Source: DTU098 sp964498525
GTDB lineage: Bacteria; Bacillota; Desulfotomaculia; Desulfotomaculales; Pelotomaculaceae
Direction: 5' to 3'
NCBI GenBank assembly: GCA_964498525.1
Contig: CAZCGU010000001.1
Location: forward strand, 248,001-312,000
DNA: 64,000 bases
In this document: positions 52,315 to 61,792 of the stretch, one piece after another
How positions within the stretch are numbered: position 1 is the first letter of the stretch
Layout of the letters: each line of letters starts with the position of its first letter
Notes under the pieces: model-generated
The model's database searches: none
Told to the model about the DNA's origin: nothing
The model's input: the letters and a program-made list of their open reading frames with translations, nothing else
Position numbers and translations under genes: made by a program

Positions 52315-53694
52315 ATGACTAAACTGTGGGGCGGGCGTTTTCAAAAAGAAACAGACCGCCTGGTGGAGGATTTTCATTCTTCCATTTCCTTTGACCTGCG
52401 TCTGTATAAATATGACATTCAGGGAAGTATTGCCCATGCCCGGATGCTGGGCCGGGCCGGAATTATCAAGCCGGACGAGGCCGGGGCCATTGTGCGCGGG
52501 CTGGAGGAGGTGCTGGCCGATGTAGAGGCGGGCCGGGTGGAGTTTGCGGTAAACGCGGAAGACATCCACATGAATATTGAGCAGCTGCTTACCGCCAAAA
52601 TCGGCGAGGCGGGTAAAAAACTCCACACGGGCCGCAGCCGCAACGACCAGGTGGCCCTGGACATCCGCATGTATATTAAAGAAGAACTGGACCAGATCAA
52701 GGGTATGCTCCGGGAACTGCAGTCCTCCCTGCTGGACCTGGCGGAAAAGCACCTGGACACCTTTATGCCCGGCTATACGCACCTGCAGCGGGCCCAACCG
52801 GTAACCCTGGCTCACCACCTGCTGGCCTACTGCCAGATGTTCCGGCGGGATGAGGAACGGCTGGCGGACTGCCGCCGGCGAGCTGATGTCATGCCCCTGG
52901 GTTCGGGCGCCCTGGCCGGTACCACCTTTCCCCTGGACCGGGAGTACGTGGCCCGGCAGCTGAACTTTGCCGCCATCACAGAAAACAGCCTGGACGGGGT
53001 GAGCGACCGTGATTTTGCCGTGGAGTTTACAGCGGCGGCCTCTTTAATTATGGTCCATCTGAGCCGTTTTTGTGAGGAAATCATTCTCTGGTCTTCGGCG
53101 GAGTTCGCTTTTGTGGAAATGGACGACGCCTACAGCACCGGAAGCAGTATGATGCCCCAAAAAAAGAACCCGGATGTGGCCGAGTTGATCCGGGGCAAGT
53201 CCGGACGGGTTTTCGGAAATCTGCTGACCCTTTTAACCATGCTCAAGGGGCTGCCCCTGGCTTACAACAAGGATCTGCAGGAAGACAAGGAAGCGCTCTT
53301 CGATGCCGTGGACACCGTTAAAAAATGCCTTCTGGTTTTTAAACCCATGTTGGAAACCATGCGTTTTAAGAGGGACAGGTTGGCGGCGGCGGCCCGGGGC
53401 GGCTTTACCAACGCTACCGATTTGGCCGATTACCTGGTGCGCAGGGGCATGCCGTTCCGGGAGGCACACGCGGTGGTGGGCAAAATTGTTTACCACTGCC
53501 TGGAGAAGGATCTGACCCTGGAAGAGCTGGATTTGAATGTTTACAAACAGTTCAGCGCCCTGGTGGAAGAGGATGTCTACAGCGCCGTCAGCATCAGCCG
53601 CTGCGTGGAGGCCCGGCGGGTTCCCGGCGGGCCGGCACCGGAGGCGGTGAAGGAGGCCATCCGAAGCGCCAGGCGGCGTCTGGCGGGGGACTAG
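52315..53694 (+). CDS. argH: Argininosuccinate lyase
   Basis: 459 aa; splits argininosuccinate into arginine and fumarate. The signature GSSMMPQKKNPDVAELIRGK is complete, with HTGRSRNDQVALD and TYLHLQRAQP-type (here GYTHLQRAQPVTLAHH) motifs. ATG 52315 lies 7 bases after AAAGGAG. It is separated from argG by marR, recQ and small genes. Confidence 0.93.
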   Translation: MTKLWGGRFQKETDRLVEDFHSSISFDLRLYKYDIQGSIAHARMLGRAGIIKPDEAGAIVRGLEEVLADVEAGRVEFAVNAEDIHMNIEQLLTAKIGEAGKKLHTGRSRNDQVALDIRMYIKEELDQIKGMLRELQSSLLDLAEKHLDTFMPGYTHLQRAQPVTLAHHLLAYCQMFRRDEERLADCRRRADVMPLGSGALAGTTFPLDREYVARQLNFAAITENSLDGVSDRDFAVEFTAAASLIMVHLSRFCEEIILWSSAEFAFVEMDDAYSTGSSMMPQKKNPDVAELIRGKSGRVFGNLLTLLTMLKGLPLAYNKDLQEDKEALFDAVDTVKKCLLVFKPMLETMRFKRDRLAAAARGGFTNATDLADYLVRRGMPFREAHAVVGKIVYHCLEKDLTLEELDLNVYKQFSALVEEDVYSAVSISRCVEARRVPGGPAPEAVKEAIRSARRRLAGD

Positions 53695-53957
53695 CATGAT
53701 CACCATTGGGGTCCAGGGGTCCGGGCCCTGTCCCTGTCCGTTATGAAGGTAAAACCAATCCCGGCCGCGACGCCTTAACGCCGCCTGCGGGAAATTATCG
53801 CCAAACCCCGGTTAGCCGGGTAAGCCGCGGAGCTTCCGAAGTTGCAGCTGCAGCCCGGCGCCAGATTGAAGCTATTTACGCTCCCTAAAAACTTCCGGTT
53901 CTAAGATAGATAAGCAAACCGCCCCTGGGGGCGGCGGGTGGTCTTCAAAAATTTAAT

Positions 53958-54479
53958 TTATTTTTTATCTTCCTCAGGCTCTTTTTCTGCGAAGGGGATT
54001 CCAGGCGGTACGCCGGGAAATAGCCCTGGAAAGGTTCCCGGCGCGTTCACCGGAACAGAGGGGGCCAAAGTTGTTCCCGGTCTGGCCGGCTTAAGTAAAC
54101 CGGGGGGATAACCCGGTTTGGGGCAGGGATCCGGGTAGGGGGGACAGGGCAGTTCCGGTGGGCAACCCATACCGGGGCCCATTCCCGGGCAGGGCGGGAC
54201 GGGCTGGCAGGGCCAACCGGGCTGTGGCCCGGGGCCGGGGGGGGGGCAAGGCGGTCCAGGTTGATAGCCGGGACAGGGTGTTGCGGGCATTTTGGCGTTG
54301 CAGTCGACACATAGGATGTGGCTATAAAACTTCACTTCATCCAGTTCATCGCCCATCAGGCTCAAAACCATGTTCCTGGCAGTTTCGTTGGGGGCCAGCA
54401 TAGCTAAATGAGCCATGATATGGATCTGGCGCAGCCCAATTAGAAGCAGGTTTTTTAACTTATCCATCCAGTTATGCAT
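53958..54479 (-). CDS. Proline/glycine/cysteine-rich protein with helical N-terminus
   Basis: 173 aa. Residues 1-55 form a helical part (LKNLLLIGLRQIHIMAHLAM, GDELDEVKFYSHIL) resembling half of a ferritin-like bundle. Residues from about 57 on are a repetitive Cys-Pro-Gly tract with PCPP and PGPG units, ending in an acidic tail. ATG 54479 or GTG 54482 follows AAGGAGG. It lies 20 bases after the upstream gene and is clearly in one operon with it. Such composition suits a spore coat or surface protein, which is an inference. Confidence 0.6.
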   Translation of the reverse strand: MHNWMDKLKNLLLIGLRQIHIMAHLAMLAPNETARNMVLSLMGDELDEVKFYSHILCVDCNAKMPATPCPGYQPGPPCPPPGPGPQPGWPCQPVPPCPGMGPGMGCPPELPCPPYPDPCPKPGYPPGLLKPARPGTTLAPSVPVNAPGTFPGLFPGVPPGIPFAEKEPEEDKK

Positions 54480-54502
54480 CACAGGAAGACCTCCTTAACG
54501 TT

Positions 54503-54853
54503 TTATTCTTGTTCCTCTTTTTCCTCCGCATAAAAGAGGGGCGGTCCAACCGACGGGCCCATAGTCGTGCCCGGATGGTTGGCGGGGGGGCATAAGCCGT
54601 AGGCGGCGGCTATTCTGCCCAGCCTTTCGGCTTTTCTATTTTCCCCCGCGGCCTTGCCGCAAAAGATTTCCTTGAGGCAACAACTGGGTGCTGCCGCCGC
54701 CAGTTCCCTGTACAGGCAAGCTTCCATTTGCTCGCCTTTGATAAGCATATCTATTAGTTGGCGGGCGTCATGGTTCATCATTCCGTCCATCATACCGCCC
54801 GTCGTGTCGCAGGGCATACCGCTGCCAGCGACATCTTCCGTACCGGCATCCAT
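54503..54853 (-). CDS. Small helical cysteine-containing protein, possible spore coat component
   Basis: 116 aa. A flexible Met/Gly-rich start (GMMDGMMNHD) precedes a helical region DARQLIDMLIKGEQMEACLYRELAAAAPSCC in outline, similar to a ferritin-like helix pair, and ends with Pro-rich HPGTTMGPSVGPP, a motif echoed in the downstream gene. ATG 54853 follows AAAAGGAGG. On its strand, CATATGATA at 54890-54882 resembles a sporulation sigma-E/K -10 box. The function is unknown. Confidence 0.6.
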   Translation of the reverse strand: MDAGTEDVAGSGMPCDTTGGMMDGMMNHDARQLIDMLIKGEQMEACLYRELAAAAPSCCLKEIFCGKAAGENRKAERLGRIAAAYGLCPPANHPGTTMGPSVGPPLFYAEEKEEQE

Positions 54854-55028
54854 GATATAACCTCCTTTTTTAACTCTGCAATATCATATGTAACAGCTGT
54901 GGTTGTGGTTACTACTTCCTCTATTACCAAAATATACGGTAATTTAATATAACAAAAAACGCTGTAAGACCAAATTGTTGCAGCCAACGGCACTTAAAAC
55001 AAAGGAATAAAATGAATAAAACATTTCC

Positions 55029-55057
55029 TTGACACTTGAGCACGCTTTTTATATACT
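55029..55057 (+). promoter_or_regulatory. Sigma-A promoter of ilvE
   Basis: TTGACA (55029-55034), a 17-base spacer and TATACT (55052-55057). Transcription would start near 55064, just before the T-box. Confidence 0.85.
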
Positions 55058-55064
55058 GGATAAC

Positions 55065-55359
55065 AAGTTATATCTGGAAAACGCTGTGAAGGGGACATAG
55101 GCCTGGTATTGGGCAGCAGAGAGCCGGGGTAGCTGAAAACCGGCGCCGTTTATACCTGGCTGGAAATCACCCCGGAGCTGCCGGCTGAAAGAATTGAGTA
55201 GGCCAGGCCGGGTCGGGCGCCCGTTATCAAGGCCGTGTCCTCTATTCGAGGCACACCGAGGGGCTTCCGCTTCAGTCGGAGGCAAGCAGGGTGGTACCGC
55301 GCAAGGTTTTACCTCTCGTCCCTGGCAGATTATACAACTGCCGGACGGGGGGTTGTTTT
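55065..55359 (+). promoter_or_regulatory. T-box leader (isoleucine ATC specifier) of ilvE
   Basis: Stem I carries the CAGAGAGCC and GCTGAAAACCGG distal motifs. The specifier is ATC in TGGAA-ATC-ACCCCGGAG at 55166-55168, the isoleucine codon. The T-box AGGGTGGTACCGCG is at 55288-55301. The terminator stem (CGTCC and GGCAG pairing with CTGCC and GGACG) spans about 55312-55359 and ends in TTGTTTT. Uncharged tRNA-Ile should allow ilvE transcription. Confidence 0.92.
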
Positions 55360-55427
55360 ATTTATAAATAATACTTAAACTATGAAGAGATGCGAAAATT
55401 AGACAAATTTGACAGGGAGATGAGACT

Positions 55428-56300
55428 GTGATTATTTACCTTGACGGGGAATTCCTTCCAAGGGAGCGTGCGGTTGTATCGGTTTTTGACCATGGCCTGC
55501 TCTACGGTGACGGTGTTTTTGAAGGCATCCGGGCCTATCACGGCAGAGTTTTTAAACTTGGTGAGCACCTGGACCGGCTTTATGATTCCGCCAGAACCAT
55601 TGCTATGGAAATTCCGCTGACCAAAGATGAAATGCAGGAGGTAGTACTGGAAACTCTGCGGCGCAACGATTTGCGTGACGCCTACATCCGGCTGGTGGTG
55701 ACCCGGGGGGTGGGCGATCTGGGCCTGGACCCGAAAAAATGCCCCAAACCTTTTGTTTTTTGCATCACCGCTTCAATTGTTCTCTACCCTGATGAACTAT
55801 ACCAAAATGGCCTTTCTGTTATTACCGTCTCCACTCGCAGAAATATTCCCGACGCCTGTGTCCCCAGGGTAAAATCACTGAATTACTTAAATAATATTTA
55901 TGCCAAAATCGAAGCCAACCTGGCTGGCGCACCCGAAGCAATTATGCTCAACAAGGAAGGTTACGTGGCCGAAGCCACGGGTGACAACATTTTCCTGGTT
56001 AAAAAAGGCATACTGATTACTCCGCCGGCCTATGTGGGGCTGTTGGAAGGTGTTACCCGCAACGCTGTTTTGGACCTGGCCCGGGAAAAGGGTATTCCTG
56101 CGGAGGAGAAGGTATTTACCCTGTACGATGTATACACCGCCGACGAAGTGTTCCTTACCGGTACTGCCGCGGAGATTATTCCCACTGTACGGGTTGACGG
56201 CCGACCGATTGCCGACGGCAAGCCCGGCCCCATGACCCGGGAACTTATTGCAGCCTTTAGGGAATTGACCAGGGTTGACGGCCCCCTGATTTTTTCGTAA
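55428..56300 (+). CDS. ilvE: Branched-chain amino acid aminotransferase
   Basis: 290 aa, class IV pyridoxal-phosphate transaminase that makes Ile, Val and Leu from their keto acids. GDGVFEGIRAYHGRVF and the lysine in RVKSLNYLNNIYAK are present. GTG 55428 follows GGGAGATGAGACT. A terminator just downstream makes it largely a one-gene unit under the isoleucine T-box. Confidence 0.92.
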   Translation: MIIYLDGEFLPRERAVVSVFDHGLLYGDGVFEGIRAYHGRVFKLGEHLDRLYDSARTIAMEIPLTKDEMQEVVLETLRRNDLRDAYIRLVVTRGVGDLGLDPKKCPKPFVFCITASIVLYPDELYQNGLSVITVSTRRNIPDACVPRVKSLNYLNNIYAKIEANLAGAPEAIMLNKEGYVAEATGDNIFLVKKGILITPPAYVGLLEGVTRNAVLDLAREKGIPAEEKVFTLYDVYTADEVFLTGTAAEIIPTVRVDGRPIADGKPGPMTRELIAAFRELTRVDGPLIFS

Positions 56301-56344
56301 AAAGCGGGAACAGAATACTTTTTGGCAACTTAACAACGTGCTGC

Positions 56345-56372
56345 AGGCCGGCCGTGCACCGGCCTTTTTTTT
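56345..56372 (+). terminator. Terminator after ilvE
   Basis: AGGCCGG pairs with CCGGCCT across a 7-base loop, then eight T (56365-56372). Confidence 0.88.
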
Positions 56373-56438
56373 ACCGGCGGAACTAACCCGGGATAACCTT
56401 TCCTTAACGGGGATTCATAATGAGATGGAGGGATGAAC

Positions 56439-58175
56439 TTGCACAAAAACGCGACAAAGAAGGTCCTCCGCAGCCAAAAAGACAGTGTCCAAAGGATAAC
56501 TGAGAAGGTAAGTGGCGCCCAGTTGTCCGGGGCGGAAATTCTTTTGAAGAGCCTGGAGGACGAAGGTGTCGAAACTATTTTTGGTTATCCCGGGGGCGGA
56601 GCCCTGCCCATTTATGATGCCCTGTATGACTCCAGGATCAAGCATATTTTATGCCGGCATGAACAGGGGGCGGCCCACGCGGCGGACGGCTACGCCAGGG
56701 CCACGGGCAAGCCAGGCGTATGCCTCGCCACCTCGGGACCGGGCGCCACCAACCTTGTTACGGGCATCGCTAATGCTTTTATGGATTCCGTACCCATGGT
56801 TGCCATCACCGGTCAGGTTTCCCAGGCCCTGCTGGGAAAGGACTCTTTTCAGGAGGCGGATATTACGGGAATTACCCTGCCCATTACCAAGCACAGCTAT
56901 TTGGTCAGGGACCCGTCGGAAATGGCGCAGACCGTTAAAGAAGCCCTGTACATTGCCACCACAGGCAGGCCGGGACCGGTTCTGATTGACGTTCCCAAGG
57001 ATGTCTCCACCTCCCAAATGGAATACCTGAGGGCGACTAAAATGAACCTGCCAGGCTACAGACCCGTAATAGACGGGGATCCCCTCCGGGTGCAGGAAGC
57101 GGCCAGGGCTATTGCCCGGTCCCAGCGTCCTGTCATCTATGCCGGCGGCGGCGTAGTGACTTCCGGGGCCCATGAGGAGCTGCTCCAGGTGGCTAAACTG
57201 CTGAATGCGCCGGTCTGCAATACCCTGCTGGGGCTGGGGGGGTTCCCCGGGGACCACCCGTTGGCGCTGGGCATGGTGGGGATGCATGGGACCAAATACG
57301 CCAACTTCGCTGTCAGTGAGTGTGACCTCTTGATTGCCGTGGGAGCGCGCTTTGACGATCGTGTGACGGGAAATGTGGAAACTTTCGCTTCCGGGGCCAG
57401 GATCATTCATATTGACATAGATCCGGCTGAAATCGGGAAAAATGTACGGGTAGACATACCTGTGGTGGGCGATGTTAAAAGAGTGCTGGGCCAGCTGCTG
57501 GAAATCCTGCAGCCTGGATTGGCCGAAGCCTGGCGGGACAAAATACTGGCCTGGAAAAAAGAGTACCCCCTGGCCTATTGCGAAAAGGATTGCCTGAAAC
57601 CCCAGGCCATTATCAGGGAAATCTGCAGGCAGACGGAAGGTAAGGCCAGGATAACCACCGAGGTGGGGCAGCACCAGATGTGGGCCGCCCACTACTATAC
57701 CTTCACCAGGCCCCGTTCCTTTATCACCTCCGGCGGCCTGGGAACCATGGGATATGGTTTGCCTGCGGCAATAGGGGTTCAGGTGGGCTGTCCGGACGAG
57801 CTGGTCTTTGATATAGCCGGGGACGGCAGTATTCAAATGAATATCCAGGAGCTATGTACAGCAGTTAATTATGAACTTCCGGTTAACGTGGCTATCCTGG
57901 ACAACGGTTATTTGGGTATGGTGCGGCAGTGGCAGGAACTTTTTTACAACCGGAGGTATTCCCATTCTGAATTGTTAAATCCCGATTTTGTCAAGTTGGC
58001 GGAAGCCTACGGAGCCGAGGGAATAAGGGTTAGCCGGACTTCCGAATTGGTTCCGGCAATTGAGCAGGCAATCAACTCCAGCAAGCCTGTTATGCTTGAT
58101 TTTATTGTGGACAGGGAAGAAAACGTACTGCCCATGGTTCCTCCGGGCGGCGCCCTGAACAAAATGCTGGGGTAA
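56439..58175 (+). CDS. ilvB: Acetolactate synthase, large subunit (first copy)
   Basis: 578 aa thiamine-diphosphate enzyme that makes acetolactate and acetohydroxybutyrate. The catalytic Glu is in RHEQGAAHAADGYAR and the cofactor motif is GDGSIQMNIQEL. Trp498 in MVRQWQELFY is the conserved residue that favours 2-ketobutyrate. TTG 56439 has a better distance from GGAGGG than ATG 56433, which touches it. About 25 N-terminal residues form an extension. The small subunit gene follows after 250 bases. Confidence 0.92.
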   Translation: MHKNATKKVLRSQKDSVQRITEKVSGAQLSGAEILLKSLEDEGVETIFGYPGGGALPIYDALYDSRIKHILCRHEQGAAHAADGYARATGKPGVCLATSGPGATNLVTGIANAFMDSVPMVAITGQVSQALLGKDSFQEADITGITLPITKHSYLVRDPSEMAQTVKEALYIATTGRPGPVLIDVPKDVSTSQMEYLRATKMNLPGYRPVIDGDPLRVQEAARAIARSQRPVIYAGGGVVTSGAHEELLQVAKLLNAPVCNTLLGLGGFPGDHPLALGMVGMHGTKYANFAVSECDLLIAVGARFDDRVTGNVETFASGARIIHIDIDPAEIGKNVRVDIPVVGDVKRVLGQLLEILQPGLAEAWRDKILAWKKEYPLAYCEKDCLKPQAIIREICRQTEGKARITTEVGQHQMWAAHYYTFTRPRSFITSGGLGTMGYGLPAAIGVQVGCPDELVFDIAGDGSIQMNIQELCTAVNYELPVNVAILDNGYLGMVRQWQELFYNRRYSHSELLNPDFVKLAEAYGAEGIRVSRTSELVPAIEQAINSSKPVMLDFIVDREENVLPMVPPGGALNKMLG

Positions 58176-58425
58176 AGCCGGCCCGGGAACTAAAGATTGC
58201 CGCCCAAATTACGGAACCGGTCCTTTGCTCTGGTCTTAGGCCCGACGCAAAAATTGCGGGCTGTAGCGCCCCGGCAAAAACTTGCCGGAGGATTTGCCGG
58301 ATTTAATAACGGAAACACTTGTGGCGGAAATCAACCGGGACGATACAAACCCTATACGGCCCTATACTTATTTAAATATCTGCCCGTTATCCCGGTTTAG
58401 CAACACAACCAAAATGGGGGGGGTT

Positions 58426-58950
58426 ATGGTGAAGCACACCCTTTCGGTAATGGTAGAAAACAACCCGGGTGTTCTGGCCCGGGTAGCCGGTCTTTTCAGC
58501 CGGCGGGGTTTTAACATTGACAGTCTGGCTGTGGGCAGGACAGAAAATCCACGGGTCTCCAGGATGACCATTGTGGTGGAAGGTGACGACACCACCCTGG
58601 AACAGGTCAACAAACAGCTGCACAAGCTGGTGGATGTGATTAAAATCAGCGACATAACCAAGGAAGCCTTTGTTGACCGGGAACTGGTCATGATCAAGGT
58701 TTACGCCGAGCCATCGTCGAGGGCAGAAATAATGCAGCTTGTGGACATCTTTCGCGCCCGCATTGTGGATGTGGGACCTAAAACTTTAACTATCGAAGTT
58801 ACCGGAAACGAGGGCAAGATAGACGCTTTCGAGCTCTCGTTGCGCTCCTTCGGGATAAAAGAACTGGTCCGGACAGGGAAAATCGCCCTGCTCCGGGGCT
58901 ATAAAACCAGTACAAAAAATAACAACCATAAAGAGGAGGAAGTTAGCTGA
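58426..58950 (+). CDS. ilvN: Acetolactate synthase, small (regulatory) subunit
   Basis: 174 aa. The ACT domain opens MVKHTLSVMVENNPGVLARVAGLFSRR in outline, with RGFNIDSLAVG, and a C-terminal domain ends the protein. It binds valine to inhibit the large subunit. ATG 58426 is preceded by GGGGGGGTT. The 250 bases before it contain a CCGGCAA/TTGCCGG hairpin of unknown role. Its stop overlaps the ilvC ATG by one base. Confidence 0.92.
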   Translation: MVKHTLSVMVENNPGVLARVAGLFSRRGFNIDSLAVGRTENPRVSRMTIVVEGDDTTLEQVNKQLHKLVDVIKISDITKEAFVDRELVMIKVYAEPSSRAEIMQLVDIFRARIVDVGPKTLTIEVTGNEGKIDAFELSLRSFGIKELVRTGKIALLRGYKTSTKNNNHKEEEVS

Positions 58951-59942
58951 TGGTACAGGTTTACTATGATCAGGACGCGGATTTGGGGTATTTAAGCGGA
59001 AAAAAAATTGCTATTATCGGCTACGGCAGCCAGGGACACGCCCAGGCTCAGAACTTGAAGGACAGCGGGCTGGATGTAGTTGTGGGTCTGCGCAGAGATT
59101 TGCCCGACTGGGAAAAGGCCGTAAATGACGGACTTACGGTGACAACGGTACCCGAGGCAGCCGCTGCCGGCGACATTATCCAGATGCTAGTACCGGATGA
59201 ACTGCAGGCCCGGATCTACAAAGAGGAAATTGAACCCCACCTGGCCGAAGGCAACGCCTTAATGTTTTCCCATGGCTTTAACATCCATTACGGACAAATT
59301 ATCCCTCCGGCCAATATCGACGTTTTCATGGTTGCTCCGAAAGGCCCCGGCCACATGGTGCGCCGGATGTACCAGGAGGGTAAAGGCGTGCCCAGCCTGG
59401 TGGCTGTGTTCCAGAATTACACGGGCAAGGCCAAGGAAGTGGGCCTTGCTTACGCCAAGGGTATCGGAGGAACCCGGGCCGGTGTATTTGAGACCACCTT
59501 CAAGGAGGAAACGGAAACCGATCTTTTCGGTGAACAGGCCGTGTTATGCGGTGGTGTTACCGAGCTAATGAAAGCGGGCTTCGATACCCTGGTGGAAGCG
59601 GGCTATGCTCCGGAGATGGCTTATTTCGAATGTCTCCACGAAATGAAGCTGATCATTGACCTGGTTGTTGAGGGCGGGTTGAGCTTCATGCGCTACTCCA
59701 TCAGCAATACCGCCGAATACGGCGACTACGTGACCAGCAAACGGATCATCACCGAGGAGACCCGTAAGGAAATGAAAAAAATTCTGGCCGAAGTCCAGGA
59801 CGGCGAATTCGCCAAGAAGTGGATTTTGGAAAACCAGGCCAATCGCCCGGTTTACAATGCCAGAGCCAAACAAGAAAGTGAACACCAAATTGAAAAAGTG
59901 GGCGCTGAATTGCGTAAAATGATGCCCTGGCTGCAAAAATAG
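58950..59942 (+). CDS. ilvC: Ketol-acid reductoisomerase, class I
   Basis: 330 aa; converts acetolactate to dihydroxyisovalerate. The Rossmann motif is GYGSQGHAQAQN. The cofactor loop at residues 46-54 is GLRRDLPDW, whereas NADPH enzymes usually carry Ser residues here (GLRKGSKSW-like). Asp53 replaces the phosphate-binding Ser, pointing to NADH use. The class I knotted domain with the conserved ECLHEMKLIIDL is intact. Confidence 0.92.
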   Translation: MVQVYYDQDADLGYLSGKKIAIIGYGSQGHAQAQNLKDSGLDVVVGLRRDLPDWEKAVNDGLTVTTVPEAAAAGDIIQMLVPDELQARIYKEEIEPHLAEGNALMFSHGFNIHYGQIIPPANIDVFMVAPKGPGHMVRRMYQEGKGVPSLVAVFQNYTGKAKEVGLAYAKGIGGTRAGVFETTFKEETETDLFGEQAVLCGGVTELMKAGFDTLVEAGYAPEMAYFECLHEMKLIIDLVVEGGLSFMRYSISNTAEYGDYVTSKRIITEETRKEMKKILAEVQDGEFAKKWILENQANRPVYNARAKQESEHQIEKVGAELRKMMPWLQK

Positions 59943-60047
59943 TTTAAACCGTGGTGGCAGGTAGCTGCCGGCGGGCAATAATCAGATATTTTGCGGGCAT
60001 CCGGTAAGGTACCGTGTACCGGATGCCATGATTGGGGGAATTGGGCT

Positions 60048-61709
60048 GTGGATATTACTGTAGCGGAAGCCCTGGTTCGTTGCCTGGAATTGGAAAAGGT
60101 TGAGGTTGTCTTTGGCTGCCCGGGCGGGGCAATTCTGCCCGTTTACGATGCTCTAAATCATACGTCCATCCGGCATATTTTGGTCCGCCACGAGCAGGGC
60201 GCCGCCCACGCCGCTGACGGCTATGCCAGGGTTACGGGAAAAGTGGGGGTTTGTCTGGCAACATCGGGTCCCGGCGCCACCAACCTGGTAACAGGCATCG
60301 CCAATGCTTATATGGATTCGATCCCCATGATAATTATTACCGGTCAGGTAGCCACCAGCCAGGTTGGTACAGACGCCTTTCAGGAAGTGGATATTACCGG
60401 CATAACCCTGCCGATTACCAAGCATAATTTTCTTGTTAAGGAACCAGCCAAGCTTCCCGGGATAGTCAAGAAAGCTTTTTTAATTGCCGCCACGGGGCGG
60501 CCCGGCCCGGTGCTGATCGACCTTCCCAAAGACGTGGCCCAGGCCAGAATTAAGTTTAAGTATCCCAAGACCATTGAGCTGGCCGGCTATAGGCCCACCT
60601 ATAAAGGGCATCCCTCCATGGTCCAGCAGGCTGCCAGAATTATCATGGATTCGGAGAGACCGGTCATCTACGCCGGCGGGGGGGTCAGGCTGGCCAACGC
60701 TGCACCGGAATTACTGCAGCTGGCGGAAACAATTTCCGCCCCGGTAACCCATACTTTAATGGGCCTGGGCTGTTTTCCCGGCAATCACCTCCTTTTTCTG
60801 GGAATGCTGGGTTTGCACGGCACACGCTATGCCAATCAGGCGGTTACCGAATGCGACTGCCTGATTGCCGTGGGCGCCCGTTTTGACGACCGAGTGGTAA
60901 CCAAGGTCAGCGGATTTGCGCCCTCGGCCAGAATTATTCACATTGACATAGATCCTGCTGAAATCGGCAAAAACGTGCGTGCCAACCTGCCCATTGTGGG
61001 GGATGTTAAGAATGTTTTGCGGGCCATCCAGCCGCTCCTGCAAAGAAAAGAAAATATCCCCTGGGTCGCCAGGGTGCAGCAGTTAAAAGAAGACTACGCC
61101 CTGTGCTACGACCGGGGTGGTATGATGAAGCCCCAGTTTGTTCTGGAAAAGCTAAATGAGTTCAAGGACGACAACGCCATTGTTGTTACGGACGTGGGAC
61201 AGCACCAGATGTGGGCGGCTCTGTACATGCGTTTTAAGGAACCCCGGAGCTTTTTATCATCCGGCGGACTGGGGGCCATGGGATTTTGTCTGCCCGCCGC
61301 CGTCGGCGCCAAACTGGGCGCTCCGGACCGGACTGTGATCGTGGTGGTGGGCGACGGCGGGATCCAGATGACCATGCAGGAACTGGGCACCGCAGCAGAA
61401 CAAAGGCTGCCGCTGAAAATTTTCGTTTTAAACAACCGGCGCCTGGGCATGGTCCGGCAGCTTCAGGAATTCTATTGTGATAAGCGGTATTTCGGCGTAG
61501 ATTTTCAGTTTGATCTGGATTTTAGCGCCCTGGGCCGGCTTTACGGGATGGAAGGGTACACTGTGGAAACGGAGGAGCAATTACTGGAAATCCTGCCCCG
61601 GGTACTTGCCTCACCGGAACCGGCAATAGTCAACTGTATCGTTGACCCGGAAGAAAACGTACTTCCCATGGTCTTAAACGGATCGCCTATCAGTGAAGCA
61701 ATCGACTAG
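60048..61709 (+). CDS. ilvB: Acetolactate synthase, large subunit (second copy)
   Basis: 553 aa. It shares RHEQGAAHAADGYAR and long identical stretches with the first copy. The thiamine motif is GDGGIQMTMQEL. At the position of Trp498 of the first copy it has Leu472 (MVRQLQEFY). GTG 60048 is the family-like start; the frame is open 57 bases earlier. It sits between ilvC and leuA, so is probably transcribed with them. It may be a pyruvate-preferring isozyme using the same small subunit or none. Confidence 0.88.
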   Translation: MDITVAEALVRCLELEKVEVVFGCPGGAILPVYDALNHTSIRHILVRHEQGAAHAADGYARVTGKVGVCLATSGPGATNLVTGIANAYMDSIPMIIITGQVATSQVGTDAFQEVDITGITLPITKHNFLVKEPAKLPGIVKKAFLIAATGRPGPVLIDLPKDVAQARIKFKYPKTIELAGYRPTYKGHPSMVQQAARIIMDSERPVIYAGGGVRLANAAPELLQLAETISAPVTHTLMGLGCFPGNHLLFLGMLGLHGTRYANQAVTECDCLIAVGARFDDRVVTKVSGFAPSARIIHIDIDPAEIGKNVRANLPIVGDVKNVLRAIQPLLQRKENIPWVARVQQLKEDYALCYDRGGMMKPQFVLEKLNEFKDDNAIVVTDVGQHQMWAALYMRFKEPRSFLSSGGLGAMGFCLPAAVGAKLGAPDRTVIVVVGDGGIQMTMQELGTAAEQRLPLKIFVLNNRRLGMVRQLQEFYCDKRYFGVDFQFDLDFSALGRLYGMEGYTVETEEQLLEILPRVLASPEPAIVNCIVDPEENVLPMVLNGSPISEAID

Positions 61710-61792
61710 TAAAGATATTTCAGACACTCTAAAAACATCAACTTGCAGTGGTGATGGTTTTCCCTACCCATAAGATCGGAGGCGTTAAGCCC

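Noticed and set aside
53706..53888. 60-codon ORF after argH
   Set aside because: No good ribosome site and no recognisable sequence; a chance frame in GC-rich DNA.
56649..57836. 395-codon ORF on the minus strand
   Set aside because: It is exactly antisense to the well-supported ilvB, has no ribosome site or family match, and long antisense frames are expected from the GC-biased third codon position.
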